From Rhizobacter sp964253025 (GTDB lineage: Bacteria; Pseudomonadota; Gammaproteobacteria; Burkholderiales; Burkholderiaceae_C): 64,000 nucleotides of DNA. The position numbers were made by a program, and so were the translations under genes. The notes below the pieces were generated by a model. It was not told where the DNA came from and made no database searches. It was given only the letters and a program-made list of their open reading frames with translations. Location: NCBI RefSeq assembly GCF_964253025.1, contig NZ_CAXUQC020000001.1:2170001-2234000 (forward strand), read 5' to 3'. Positions 17,300 through 25,354 of the stretch are shown here, piece by piece (the stretch's first letter is position 1; every line of letters starts with the position of its first letter).

Positions 17300-18070
17300 A
17301 TGAACTCCTCCCGCAGCTTCGACTGGCGCGGCCTGGTGCTGCCGCTGCTCCTGCTGGCCGCCTGGACGGTGGCCACGGCCTTCCATTGGGTGGATACCCG
17401 CCTCATCGTGCCCCCGGCCGGGGTGCTTCGCACGGCTTGGCGCACCCTGACCGACCCGCAGTTCCAGCTCGGCGTGCTGTACAGCGTGGCGCGCGACCTG
17501 TCGGGCTTCGTGATCGGCGCCTCGGCCGGCGTGGCGCTCGGCACCTTGCTCGGCATGTCGCGCTGGGCCGACCATTTGATCGGCCCGACCTTCCACGCGC
17601 TGCGCCAGGTCTCGCTGTTCGCCTGGCTGCCGCTGCTGTCGAGCTGGCTTGGCTATGGAGAGGGGAGCAAGCTGGTCTTCATCGCGCTGTCCGCTCTGTA
17701 CCCCGTGGCTCTCGGCACCTTCGAGGGCGTTCGCGGCATCACGCTGGCCCAGGCCGAGGTCGCGCGCGTGTTCGGCTTCAACCGGTGGCAGCGCGTCTTC
17801 CGACTGGTGCTCCCGGCTGCATCTCCGCAGATCGCCAGCGGCCTCACGCTCGGCCTCGTCTATGCGTGGGTCGCCACCATCGGCAGCGAGTTCCTGCTGG
17901 CCAACTGGGGGCACGGCCTGGGCAACATCGTCATCAAGGGACGCGCCGCCTTCAACGTCGAACTGATCGTGGTCGGCATGCTGGCCATCGGTCTCGTCGG
18001 CACCGTGCTCAACCGCACCGCCGCACGCCTGCAGGCCCGTGCGCTTCATTGGCGCCGTGCCAACGTCTGA
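17300..18070 (+). CDS. SsuC-type ABC permease 2
   Basis: A 256-residue inner-membrane permease. The EAA loop reads EVARVFGFNRWQRVFRLVLPAA at about 153-174. It resembles the permease at 19024 (shared GTLLG, QVSL-AW-PL, FEG-R and C-terminal A-R-ARALHWRR) more than its direct neighbour. The operon thus looks like a duplicated permease pair. Confidence 0.9.
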   Translation: MNSSRSFDWRGLVLPLLLLAAWTVATAFHWVDTRLIVPPAGVLRTAWRTLTDPQFQLGVLYSVARDLSGFVIGASAGVALGTLLGMSRWADHLIGPTFHALRQVSLFAWLPLLSSWLGYGEGSKLVFIALSALYPVALGTFEGVRGITLAQAEVARVFGFNRWQRVFRLVLPAASPQIASGLTLGLVYAWVATIGSEFLLANWGHGLGNIVIKGRAAFNVELIVVGMLAIGLVGTVLNRTAARLQARALHWRRANV

Positions 18071-18084
18071 TCCGGAGAACGCCT

Positions 18085-19014
18085 GTGTCACCTCCCGTCT
18101 CGTCAGCGACCCTCGCGTCGCCCCCGCTCGCATCGTCGGTCACTTCTTCCGCGCTGGCCTCTGCCACGTTGGCGGCGGTTCCTTCGTTGCCCCGTCCCGC
18201 GACGCTCGCGTCCGCCGAGCCGCGGACGCCCAGCGCCCGCCAGGTGGTCTGGCGCCGCCGCGGCCTCGACCTCCTGCTGGCCTGGCCGTTCCCGCTGGCG
18301 GTCCTGCTCGCCTGGCAACTGGGCACGCAGTTCGAGTTGATCCCGCCGCAGATCCTGCCCGCCCCCGCAGTGGTGGCCACCACCTTCGCCGACCTGTGGT
18401 CGACCGGGGAACTGCAGGACCACCTGCTCATCAGCCTCAGCCGGGTGATGTACGGCTTCTCGCTGGGCACCGGTCTCGGTTTGCTGCTCGGCGTGTCCAT
18501 GGGCCTGTCAACGACCGTGAAGGAGTTTCTCTACCCCACCTTCCGGCTCTTTGCCCAGGTGCCCTCGCTCGGGTGGCTGCCGCTGTTGATGATGATCGTC
18601 GGCATCGACGAGGCGCTGAAGATCATCCTGATCTCCAAGGCCGCGTTCGTCCCCGTCACGATGAACACGTACGACGGCCTGCGCAATGTGCCGACCTCTT
18701 TCCTCGAGGTGTCACGCGTGTTCAGGTTCACGCGCTGGCAACTGCTGCGCCATGTGGTGTTCCCCTCGGCCCTGCCCCCCATCTGGAACGGGATTCGGTA
18801 CGCGCTCACGCACGCTTGGCTGGCGCTCGTGGGGGTGGAGTTGCTGGCCTCAAGCGAGGGCCTGGGCTTTCTCATCGTGTATGGCCGCCAGTTGTTTCAG
18901 CTCGACGTGGTGCTCGCCGCGGTCGTGGTTGTCGGCGCCATCGGCTTCGCCCTCGACAAGGTGCTGGCGGTCACCGAAGCCCACTTGCTGCGCTGGCGGC
19001 GCAACGCCTTCTGA
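18085..19014 (+). CDS. SsuC-type ABC permease 3
   Basis: A 309-residue permease. A GGAGAA box at 18073 selects the GTG start at 18085; the longer open frame upstream runs through the previous gene. The first 50 residues are a serine/alanine-rich cytoplasmic tail absent from permease 1, its paralogue. The EAA loop reads EVSRVFRFTRWQLLRHVVFPSA. The shared GIDEALK and VELLASSEG segments mark it as a duplicate of the 16453 gene. Confidence 0.88.
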   Translation: MSPPVSSATLASPPLASSVTSSALASATLAAVPSLPRPATLASAEPRTPSARQVVWRRRGLDLLLAWPFPLAVLLAWQLGTQFELIPPQILPAPAVVATTFADLWSTGELQDHLLISLSRVMYGFSLGTGLGLLLGVSMGLSTTVKEFLYPTFRLFAQVPSLGWLPLLMMIVGIDEALKIILISKAAFVPVTMNTYDGLRNVPTSFLEVSRVFRFTRWQLLRHVVFPSALPPIWNGIRYALTHAWLALVGVELLASSEGLGFLIVYGRQLFQLDVVLAAVVVVGAIGFALDKVLAVTEAHLLRWRRNAF

Positions 19015-19023
19015 GGAGCTCCC

Positions 19024-19800
19024 ATGAATCCGACCCTTCGCCTCTGGCTGCGTGGCGTCACGCTGCCCATCGTGCTCCTCACCACCTGGTGGGCCGTCTT
19101 CCACTTCGGCTGGACCGACACCCAGCTCTTCGTGCCCATCGGCGAGGTGTGGGACACGGCCGTGCGCCTGACCGACGAAGGCTACCTCGGCGCCTCGCTG
19201 CAGGCGAGCCTGGGCCGCTTCTTTGCAGGTTTCGCGATCGGCTCGCTCGCCGGCCTCGCGGTCGGCACGCTGCTGGGCCTGTCGCGGCTGTTCGAACGCC
19301 TGGTCGGCCCGACGCTGCACACGGTCAAGCAGGTGTCGCTGCTGGCCTGGATCCCGCTCATCTCCGTCTGGTTCGGGCTCGGGGACCCGGCCAAGATCGC
19401 CTTCCTGTCCCTGGCAGCGTTCTTCCCCGTGATGCTCAACACCTTCGAGGGCATCCGCAGCGTGCCGCGTGATCTGGTCGAAGTGGCGCGCGTGTTCGCG
19501 TTCTCGCGCACGCAGCTGCTGCGGCATGTCGTATTGCGTTCGGCGCTGCCATCCATCTTCACCGGCATCTATCTCGCGCTGCTGTATGCGTGGCTGGCGA
19601 CCCTGGGTGCCGAATACCTGCTCACCTCGGGCAAGGGCATCGGCAACCTGCTCACGGACGGCCGCGAGCACTTCTGGATGGATCAGGTGCTGCTCGGGGT
19701 GGTGGTCGTGGGCCTCGTGGGTTTCGTGCTCAACCTCATTGCGTCCCGCATCGAGGCCCGATCGCTGCGCTGGCGCGGCCGCTCGACCGCGCAGTACTGA
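19024..19800 (+). CDS. SsuC-type ABC permease 4
   Basis: A 258-residue permease, paralogue of the one at 17300. The EAA loop reads EVARVFAFSRTQLLRHVVLRSA. The proline usually following the leucine in this loop (LPSA) is replaced by Arg, a small departure from family. It begins 9 bases after permease 3 and precedes the single ATPase gene. Confidence 0.9.
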   Translation: MNPTLRLWLRGVTLPIVLLTTWWAVFHFGWTDTQLFVPIGEVWDTAVRLTDEGYLGASLQASLGRFFAGFAIGSLAGLAVGTLLGLSRLFERLVGPTLHTVKQVSLLAWIPLISVWFGLGDPAKIAFLSLAAFFPVMLNTFEGIRSVPRDLVEVARVFAFSRTQLLRHVVLRSALPSIFTGIYLALLYAWLATLGAEYLLTSGKGIGNLLTDGREHFWMDQVLLGVVVVGLVGFVLNLIASRIEARSLRWRGRSTAQY

Positions 19801-19863
19801 ATCCCTTTGCGTCCCGTCCCGCTCCATCAGTCACGACATCCGCTCTCCGAACAAGGACCTCCC

Positions 19864-20685
19864 ATGGCACACGCCGGCACCCTCGAAATCCGGAACCTGA
19901 ACAAGCAGTACCAGGTCAAGGGCGAACCCCTGCCCGTCCTGCAGGACATCTCGCTGACCATCAAGCCCGGCGAGTTCGTCAGCATCGTCGGCACCAGCGG
20001 CTGCGGCAAGTCGACGCTGCTGCGGCTCGTCATCGGCCTGGAAGCCGACTACCGCGGCGAAATCCTGCTCGACGGCAAGCGGGTCGTGGGCACGAGCCTG
20101 GACCGCGGCATCGTGTTCCAGGAGCATCGTCTCTTCCCCTGGCTGAACGTGCAGCAGAACGTGGCCATCGGCTTGCTGAACGCCTCGGGCACCGAGGCCG
20201 CCAAGGCCCGCACCGTGCAGGAACACATCGACCTGGTGGGTCTCAAGGGCTTCGAGACCGCCTACCCGCACCAGTTGTCCGGTGGCATGTCTCAGCGCGT
20301 GGCGATCGCGCGGGCGCTCGTCAACCGGCCGGAGGTGCTGCTGCTCGACGAGCCGTTCGGCGCGCTCGACGCACTCACCCGCGGTCATCTGCAGACCGAG
20401 CTGGAGCGCATCTGGCGCGCCGAGGGCATCACGGCCATTCTCGTGACGCACGACGTGGAAGAGGCCGTCTACCTGGGCGACCGGGTGATCGTGATGCAAC
20501 CGCGCCCGGGGCGCATCAAGCGCATCGTCGACGTGCCGCTACCGCGCTCGCGCGACCGGGGTGCGCCCGACTTCGCCGCCATCAAGGACGATGTCCTGAG
20601 CGAGTTCGGCGAGTCGCCGCGCCCCGCACTGGTTTCGGCCGCGCCGCCGCGGCCTGACATCGGCAGCTGGCAATTCTCCTGGTGA
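19864..20685 (+). CDS. SsuB/TauB-type ABC importer ATPase
   Basis: A 273-residue cytoplasmic ATPase. The start follows an AAGGA box; an upstream GTG/ATG frame lacks similarity. Walker A is GTSGCGKST at about 39-47, the Q-loop region VFQEHRLFPW, the signature LSGGMSQR, and Walker B LLLDEPFGALD, followed by VTHDVEEAVYL. This is the nitrate/sulfonate/taurine importer class. It would energise both permease pairs. The gene ends in a GTGA overlap with the next oxidoreductase. Confidence 0.93.
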   Translation: MAHAGTLEIRNLNKQYQVKGEPLPVLQDISLTIKPGEFVSIVGTSGCGKSTLLRLVIGLEADYRGEILLDGKRVVGTSLDRGIVFQEHRLFPWLNVQQNVAIGLLNASGTEAAKARTVQEHIDLVGLKGFETAYPHQLSGGMSQRVAIARALVNRPEVLLLDEPFGALDALTRGHLQTELERIWRAEGITAILVTHDVEEAVYLGDRVIVMQPRPGRIKRIVDVPLPRSRDRGAPDFAAIKDDVLSEFGESPRPALVSAAPPRPDIGSWQFSW

Positions 20686-21536
20686 ACGCGATGAACGCAC
20701 CCGAGCGACATGCTGTTCACCCGCTGCTCGCCGCGCGCTACGGCCGCGATGCCCCGCGCCCGCCCCTGCCTTCGAGCGGCGTCAACGACGTGCTCGCCAC
20801 CCTGCTCGCCCACCGCTCGGTGCGGGGGTTCGACGCGACGCGTCCCGTCGATCCCGGGACGCTCGAATGGCTCGTCGCTGCAGCACAGTCGGCGCCTTCG
20901 TCGTCGAACCTGCAAGTCTGGAGTGTGGTGGCCGTGGAGGATGTCGATCGCAGGCTGCGACTCGCCGGGCTGGTCGGCGATCAAGCGCAGGTGCGCGACG
21001 CACCGCTCGTGCTGATCTGGATCGCCGACCTGGCTCGCTTGCAGGCGCTGGCCGATGACCGCGGCGTGCCATTGGACGGCGCGGCGTACCTTGACACCTT
21101 CCTGATGGCGGTGATCGATGCCGTGCTGGCTGCGCAGAATGCCGTCACCGCGGCGGAGTCACTGGGCCTCGGCACCTGCTATCTGGGCGCGATCCGCAAT
21201 CGCAGCGTCGAGGTGGCCGAGGAGCTGGGCCTGCTGCCTGGCGCATTTGCGGTGGTGGGCCTGTGCGTGGGCCATCCTGACCCGGCACGACCAGCGGCCG
21301 TCAAACCCCGGTTGCCCCAGGCGGCCGTGCTGTCGCGCGAGCGGTTTCCGGCCGCAACGCCGGATGTGCCGGTGGCCTCCTACGATGAAACGATGGGCGA
21401 CTTCTACCGATCGCAGGGAATGACCCCGACCGACTGGAGCAGCCATTCGCTCGCGCGACTGGCAGGACCTGAACGACTCAAAGGACGGGACCGACTGGTC
21501 GAAGCCCTGGCCCGGCACGGCATCGGCCTGCGTTGA
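20682..21536 (+). CDS. NADPH-dependent nitroreductase/flavin reductase (NfsA-like)
   Basis: A 284-residue FMN-dependent oxidoreductase of the NfsA/Frp branch. LLAHRSVRGFD (about 41-51) and AAQSAPSSSNLQVWSVVAVED are the FMN-binding segments, and AESLGLGTCYLGAIR and VVGLCVGHPD are conserved. The GTG at 20682 overlaps the ATPase stop; an ATG at 20691 is an equal alternative. Co-transcribed with the organosulfur importer, it is a good candidate to provide reduced FMN to the two monooxygenases at 10781 and 12138. This role is inferred. Confidence 0.88.
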   Translation: MNAMNAPERHAVHPLLAARYGRDAPRPPLPSSGVNDVLATLLAHRSVRGFDATRPVDPGTLEWLVAAAQSAPSSSNLQVWSVVAVEDVDRRLRLAGLVGDQAQVRDAPLVLIWIADLARLQALADDRGVPLDGAAYLDTFLMAVIDAVLAAQNAVTAAESLGLGTCYLGAIRNRSVEVAEELGLLPGAFAVVGLCVGHPDPARPAAVKPRLPQAAVLSRERFPAATPDVPVASYDETMGDFYRSQGMTPTDWSSHSLARLAGPERLKGRDRLVEALARHGIGLR

Positions 21537-21876
21537 GCCTGACGCGGTCGGCCTGGCGGCATCCTGACGACGGCGATGCCTGGGGGCGTGGATTCAGCTC
21601 GCAGCTCGCCGCATCCCCTCCTTGGCCAGACCGTTGGCGGCGACTCGCCCGCTGCGCTGTGGCCTCAAGACGGCCGAGTCGTCGTCGGCGCCGCAGTGCG
21701 CGCCGTACCGCGGTGGTTGCTCAGCCGCCAGCCACGGGGACGCAGCCCTCCCGGACATCAGCGCCGACTACCAATATTCGGAATCGTTCGTTGGTGGGCC
21801 GAGTGCAGCTGTCTATCGTGGCTCCCGAGCAGTCCAAGCAGTTGTTCACCCTCCACAATCTTCAGGAAGCGTCCTC
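21537..21876. other. intergenic region upstream of TOBE/activator genes
   Basis: 340 bases without a recognisable gene. A possible sigma-70 promoter (TTGGTG, 17 bases, TATCGT around 21791-21819) lies 58 bases before the TOBE gene. No strong sigma-54 site or terminator is seen. Confidence 0.35.
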
Positions 21877-22095
21877 ATGACAATCAGCGCCATCAACGTC
21901 CGCAACCAGTTCCGCGGCAAGGTCAAGGAGATCATTGAGGGCCCGGTCGTCTCCGAGGTGGACGTCGAGACGCCGGCCGGACTGATCGTCACCTCCGTCA
22001 TCACCACGCGCTCGGTCAAGGAACTGGAGCTTCGGGTAGGTCGCGAGGTCGTCGCCTTGGTCAAGTCGACCGAGGTGTCGATCGCCACGCTCTGA
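21877..22095 (+). CDS. single-domain TOBE (Mop-like) protein
   Basis: A 72-residue protein made of one TOBE/Mop domain: ISAINVRNQFRGKVKEI, then EVDVETPAGLIVTSVITTRSVKEL, then VGREVVALVKSTEV. The ATG follows AGGAAG. Stand-alone Mop proteins form hexamers that bind molybdate or related oxyanions. Thirteen bases downstream is the SfnR-like activator, so the pair is probably one operon. The protein might sense or buffer an oxyanion (molybdate, or sulfate as a mimic) relevant to sulfur control; this is inference. Confidence 0.88.
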   Translation: MTISAINVRNQFRGKVKEIIEGPVVSEVDVETPAGLIVTSVITTRSVKELELRVGREVVALVKSTEVSIATL

Positions 22096-22107
22096 CGGCG
22101 CCGCGGC

Positions 22108-23409
22108 ATGCAGTCGTTCGCCCCCTTCTCCGCCGAACCGGTGCTGACCTTGCCGCCCGGCGAGGGCAGCATCCTGTCGATCCGGGCCAAGGCCCTGCTC
22201 TTCCACGATCCCCGCTCGGTTGCGCTGCTCGAGCACGTCGAACGCATTGCCCGCAGCGAGGCGTCGGTGCTGGTGATCGGAGAGACCGGCACGGGCAAGG
22301 AGCTCATCGCAAGGCACCTGCACGCCCGCAGCGAGCGGAGAGGTCCGTTCGTGGCAGTGAACTGCGGGGCGTTCAGCGAAACGCTCATCGACGCAGAGCT
22401 CTTCGGCCATGAGTCGGGCGCGTTCACCGGCGCATCGCATTCCCGCGCCGGTTGGTTCGAGGCCGCGAACGGGGGCACCTTGTTCCTCGACGAGATCGGC
22501 GACCTGCCCCTGGCGTTGCAGGTCAAGTTGCTGCGCGTGCTGCAGGAGCGCCAGGTGGTGCGGCTCGGCTCGCGCAAACCCGTGGCCCTGGACGTGCGAC
22601 TTGTCGCCGCCACCAACGTGGACCTGCGGCAGGCCGTGGAGGCGCAGCGCTTCCGAGCCGACCTCTACTACCGTTTGAACGTGGCACCGGTGGCGCTGCC
22701 CCCGCTGCGGGAACGCCCCGGTGACATCCTGCCGCTGGCACGGCACTTCGTGGGCGTCTATGCACCGCGGTTGGGGTTGTCCCATGTGTCGCTCGCCTCG
22801 GACGCCGAGGCCGCCTTGCTCGCCTACCCTTGGCCAGGAAACATCCGTGAGCTGGAGAACGTCATCCATTTCGGTCTGGTGGTCTGCCGCGACGGCTTCG
22901 TTCGGGCGAGTGACCTTCGTCTCGTCGGCACGTCGGCAACACCCCCCGTGCACGACCCGGTCTCGTCCTTCGCGAACGGCAGGCCCGATGGCTCTCCGAG
23001 GGAGACGCCTGCACCTGAGGCACCCTATGCCGCGCTGGAGGATGCAGTGAAGCGGCTGCTCGACGCCGGCGACGCCAACCTGTTTCATGCCGTCAATGAG
23101 GCGCTGGTCCGGACGGCGTTCCGGGAGTCGAGCGAGAACCAGGTGCGTGCGGCAAAGGCACTCGGCATCACCCGCAACACGCTTCGAACCTGCCTCAAGC
23201 GCTACGGCATGCTGGCAGATTCGTCGCGCCCCGCGTTGAAAGAGGACTCGCTCGCAAGCGAGGGCGATGGGGACCCGCTGCTGCCGTCGGCCTCGGCGTT
23301 CTCCGTCCGGCCGGCCATGGGACCCGTGCCCGATCCGCGTGCCGAGCCCTCACCGCCAGGGGAAGACGAGGCCAGCAGCCACCCTGCGCTGGAGGCCCTG
23401 CGCGCCTGA
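22108..23409 (+). CDS. SfnR-like sigma-54-dependent transcriptional activator
   Basis: A 433-residue bacterial enhancer-binding protein without a receiver domain, as in SfnR of sulfone-degrading pseudomonads. The AAA+ core has Walker A GETGTGKE (58-65), the sigma-54 contact loop GAFTGA (104-109), Walker B GGTLFLDE (122-129) and WPGNIRELEN. A Fis-type helix-turn-helix follows (NQVRAAKALGITRNTLRTCLKRYG). The short N-terminus gives no sensory domain, so activity may be set by expression or by the TOBE partner. The last 60 residues are a disordered acidic/proline tail. It is the obvious candidate to activate the TGGCAC-type promoters in 2081-13648. Confidence 0.9.
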   Translation: MQSFAPFSAEPVLTLPPGEGSILSIRAKALLFHDPRSVALLEHVERIARSEASVLVIGETGTGKELIARHLHARSERRGPFVAVNCGAFSETLIDAELFGHESGAFTGASHSRAGWFEAANGGTLFLDEIGDLPLALQVKLLRVLQERQVVRLGSRKPVALDVRLVAATNVDLRQAVEAQRFRADLYYRLNVAPVALPPLRERPGDILPLARHFVGVYAPRLGLSHVSLASDAEAALLAYPWPGNIRELENVIHFGLVVCRDGFVRASDLRLVGTSATPPVHDPVSSFANGRPDGSPRETPAPEAPYAALEDAVKRLLDAGDANLFHAVNEALVRTAFRESSENQVRAAKALGITRNTLRTCLKRYGMLADSSRPALKEDSLASEGDGDPLLPSASAFSVRPAMGPVPDPRAEPSPPGEDEASSHPALEALRA

Positions 23410-23416
23410 GAGCCTG

Positions 23417-23438
23417 GGCGCGCTCCAGACTGCGCGCC
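23417..23438 (+). terminator. hairpin after the activator gene
   Basis: GGCGCGC and GCGCGCC arms around an 8-base loop begin 8 bases after the stop codon. A short ATTT follows, so it is a weak intrinsic terminator candidate. Confidence 0.4.
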
Positions 23439-23596
23439 GATTTGGAACCGACGCGGTGTCCGGGCCGCGCGGGCCGCATCGAACCGGGTCAGCGGCCTGT
23501 CGTCCGAATCCTACGTTGACGAGCGCTGCAGGCCGCTGGCCGGCGCTTGCGCCGACGGCTACGGTGTCGACTGGTTCATCACCTGGAGCGCCGCCC

Positions 23597-24367
23597 GTGC
23601 CTACGCCTTCGTCCCCCTGGCCACGCACCCTGTGGATCGTTCGACACGGACAAAGCGCCGGCAATGTGGCCCGCGACCTGGCCGAGGCCCACGGCCATCC
23701 GGTGATCGACATTGCATTTCGGGATATCGACACACCGTTGTCCGAGCTCGGCGTGGAGCAGTCCATTGCGCTGGGCGATTGGTTCGGGCGCCTGGACCCG
23801 GACGAGCAGCCTGAAGTCGTGCTGGCGTCTCCGTATGTTCGAGCCGCCGAGACCGCCCGTCTGGTGGTCGAGCGAACCGGCCGGCCCGCCCCGATGCTGC
23901 GCTTCGACGAACGGCTGCGCGAAAAGGAATTCGGCATCCTGGACCGGCTTACCAAGCATGGCATCGAACTGCGTCATCCCGAACTGGCGGCCCAGCGACA
24001 GCACGTGGGAAAGTTCTACTTCCGTCCGCCGGGCGGCGAGAGCTGGTGTGACGTGATTCTCCGCCTGCGCAGCCTCCTGGAGATGGTCACCCGCGAGTAT
24101 GCGGAACGGCGGGTGCTCATCGTCGCCCATCAGGTCATCGTGAACTGCCTGCGCTACCTTCTCGAACAAATGGATGAACAGCGCATCCTGGAGATCGATC
24201 GCCAGGGTGACGTGCCGAACTGCGCGGTCACCTCCTACCACCTCGAATCCGACCGGCTGGAGGGGCCAGGCCTCGCACTTCGCCTCGTCAACTTCCTTGC
24301 GCCCCTGCGCGACGCCGACATGCCGGTGACGGCGGCGCCCGACCAGCCCGTGGCGCCGAAGCCATGA
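23597..24367 (+). CDS. histidine phosphatase (phosphoglycerate mutase) family protein
   Basis: A 256-residue cytoplasmic phosphatase. A GGAG box at 23584 supports the GTG start. The catalytic RHG motif is in WIVRHGQSAGN (about residues 13-23), the supporting Glu in LREKEFG, and the second His in VLIVAHQVIV. The substrate is not evident. The gene overlaps the next by ATGA, so it is coupled to the NAD(P)HX dehydratase, a plausible repair pairing. Confidence 0.88.
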   Translation: MPTPSSPWPRTLWIVRHGQSAGNVARDLAEAHGHPVIDIAFRDIDTPLSELGVEQSIALGDWFGRLDPDEQPEVVLASPYVRAAETARLVVERTGRPAPMLRFDERLREKEFGILDRLTKHGIELRHPELAAQRQHVGKFYFRPPGGESWCDVILRLRSLLEMVTREYAERRVLIVAHQVIVNCLRYLLEQMDEQRILEIDRQGDVPNCAVTSYHLESDRLEGPGLALRLVNFLAPLRDADMPVTAAPDQPVAPKP

Positions 24368-25263
24368 ACGCCGCATCCGGGGGCGGACGCCGATTGCTCA
24401 CCGACGAGGTGTTGCGCCAACGCGGCATGACCGAGCCTGAAGCGGACGCCGACAAGGAAGGGCGCGGCAATGTACTGGTGATCGCCGGCAGCCGAGAAGT
24501 GCCCGGAGCGGCACTGCTGACCGCCACGGCAGCCCTCCGTGCCGGCGCCGGCCGGTTGACGATCGCCACCCCGGCCAGCGTGTCCATGGCCATTGCCATC
24601 GCCATGCCGGAGGCGCGGGTGATCGCGCTTGCCGAACGGTCATCCGGTGGCTTGGGGACGGAAGCAGCTTCGCAGCTCGAGGACCTCGCGTCCCGCATCG
24701 ATGCTTGCGTGGTGGGCCCCGGACTGATGGACGAGGACGCGACCGTCGCCTTCACGCAGTCGCTGATGGAACGCTTCAGTTGCCCCCTCATCCTGGACGC
24801 GCAAGCGATGACGGTGTTGAGCCTCGGCACGAGGCCGCGTGGCCCGGTGACGGTCACCCCGCACGCCGGTGAAATGGCACACCTCACCGGTCAAGCCAAA
24901 CCCGATGTGCTTGCCAACGCGCAGGCGCTCGCCTCGGAGTACGCGCAGCGCTGGCAAGCCGGCGTGGTGCTGAAGGGGGCGACCACCTGCATCGCCTTTC
25001 CCGATGAACCGTGTTGGCAACACGACGGCGGAGACGTCGGGCTGGCCACCTCGGGTTCGGGAGACACCCTCGCGGGGCTCATGGTGGGGCTCGCCGCACG
25101 GGGGATCGCCCCGCTTGACGCGGCGTTGTGGGCGGTGCGCCTTCATGCGCTCGCGGGCGAACGCCTGACGGCACGCCATGGCCGTCTTGGCTTCCTGGCA
25201 CGCGAGTTGAGCGACGAGATTCCGGCCGCGATGCACCGCCTGTGCACCGGGGAAGACCGCTAG
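24364..25263 (+). CDS. nnrD: ADP-dependent (S)-NAD(P)H-hydrate dehydratase
   Basis: A 299-residue ribokinase-fold enzyme that dehydrates damaged NADHX/NADPHX using ADP. GNVLVIAGSREVPGAALLTATAALRAGAGRLTIATP is the substrate-binding start, VTPHAGEMAHLTG is the conserved centre, and GSGDTLAGL carries the catalytic Asp. The epimerase half usually found fused or adjacent is not in this window. Coupling to a phosphatase by a 4-base overlap is unusual. Confidence 0.88.
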   Translation: MNAASGGGRRLLTDEVLRQRGMTEPEADADKEGRGNVLVIAGSREVPGAALLTATAALRAGAGRLTIATPASVSMAIAIAMPEARVIALAERSSGGLGTEAASQLEDLASRIDACVVGPGLMDEDATVAFTQSLMERFSCPLILDAQAMTVLSLGTRPRGPVTVTPHAGEMAHLTGQAKPDVLANAQALASEYAQRWQAGVVLKGATTCIAFPDEPCWQHDGGDVGLATSGSGDTLAGLMVGLAARGIAPLDAALWAVRLHALAGERLTARHGRLGFLARELSDEIPAAMHRLCTGEDR

Positions 25264-25354
25264 CTTCGCGTGGCCGTGTCGTGGCTGTTGCGGTGATCGA
25301 GCGCGCCAGGGCCGGCAGCCAACCCCTTTGCGGCCGCCCTTGCGCGCCTGGCGG

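Noticed and set aside
21792..21806. TGGTGGGCCGAGTGC as a sigma-54 promoter of the TOBE/activator operon
   Set aside because: Spacing is right but the CAC of the -24 element and TT of -12 are missing; a sigma-70 promoter in the same place is equally likely.
23537..23550. TGGCCGGCGCTTGC upstream of the phosphatase gene
   Set aside because: GG and GC are only 9 bases apart, which sigma-54 does not accept.
25264..25354. Possible terminator between nnrD and the response regulator
   Set aside because: Only a 6-7 base stem with a loop of about 40 bases can be drawn and no T tract follows.
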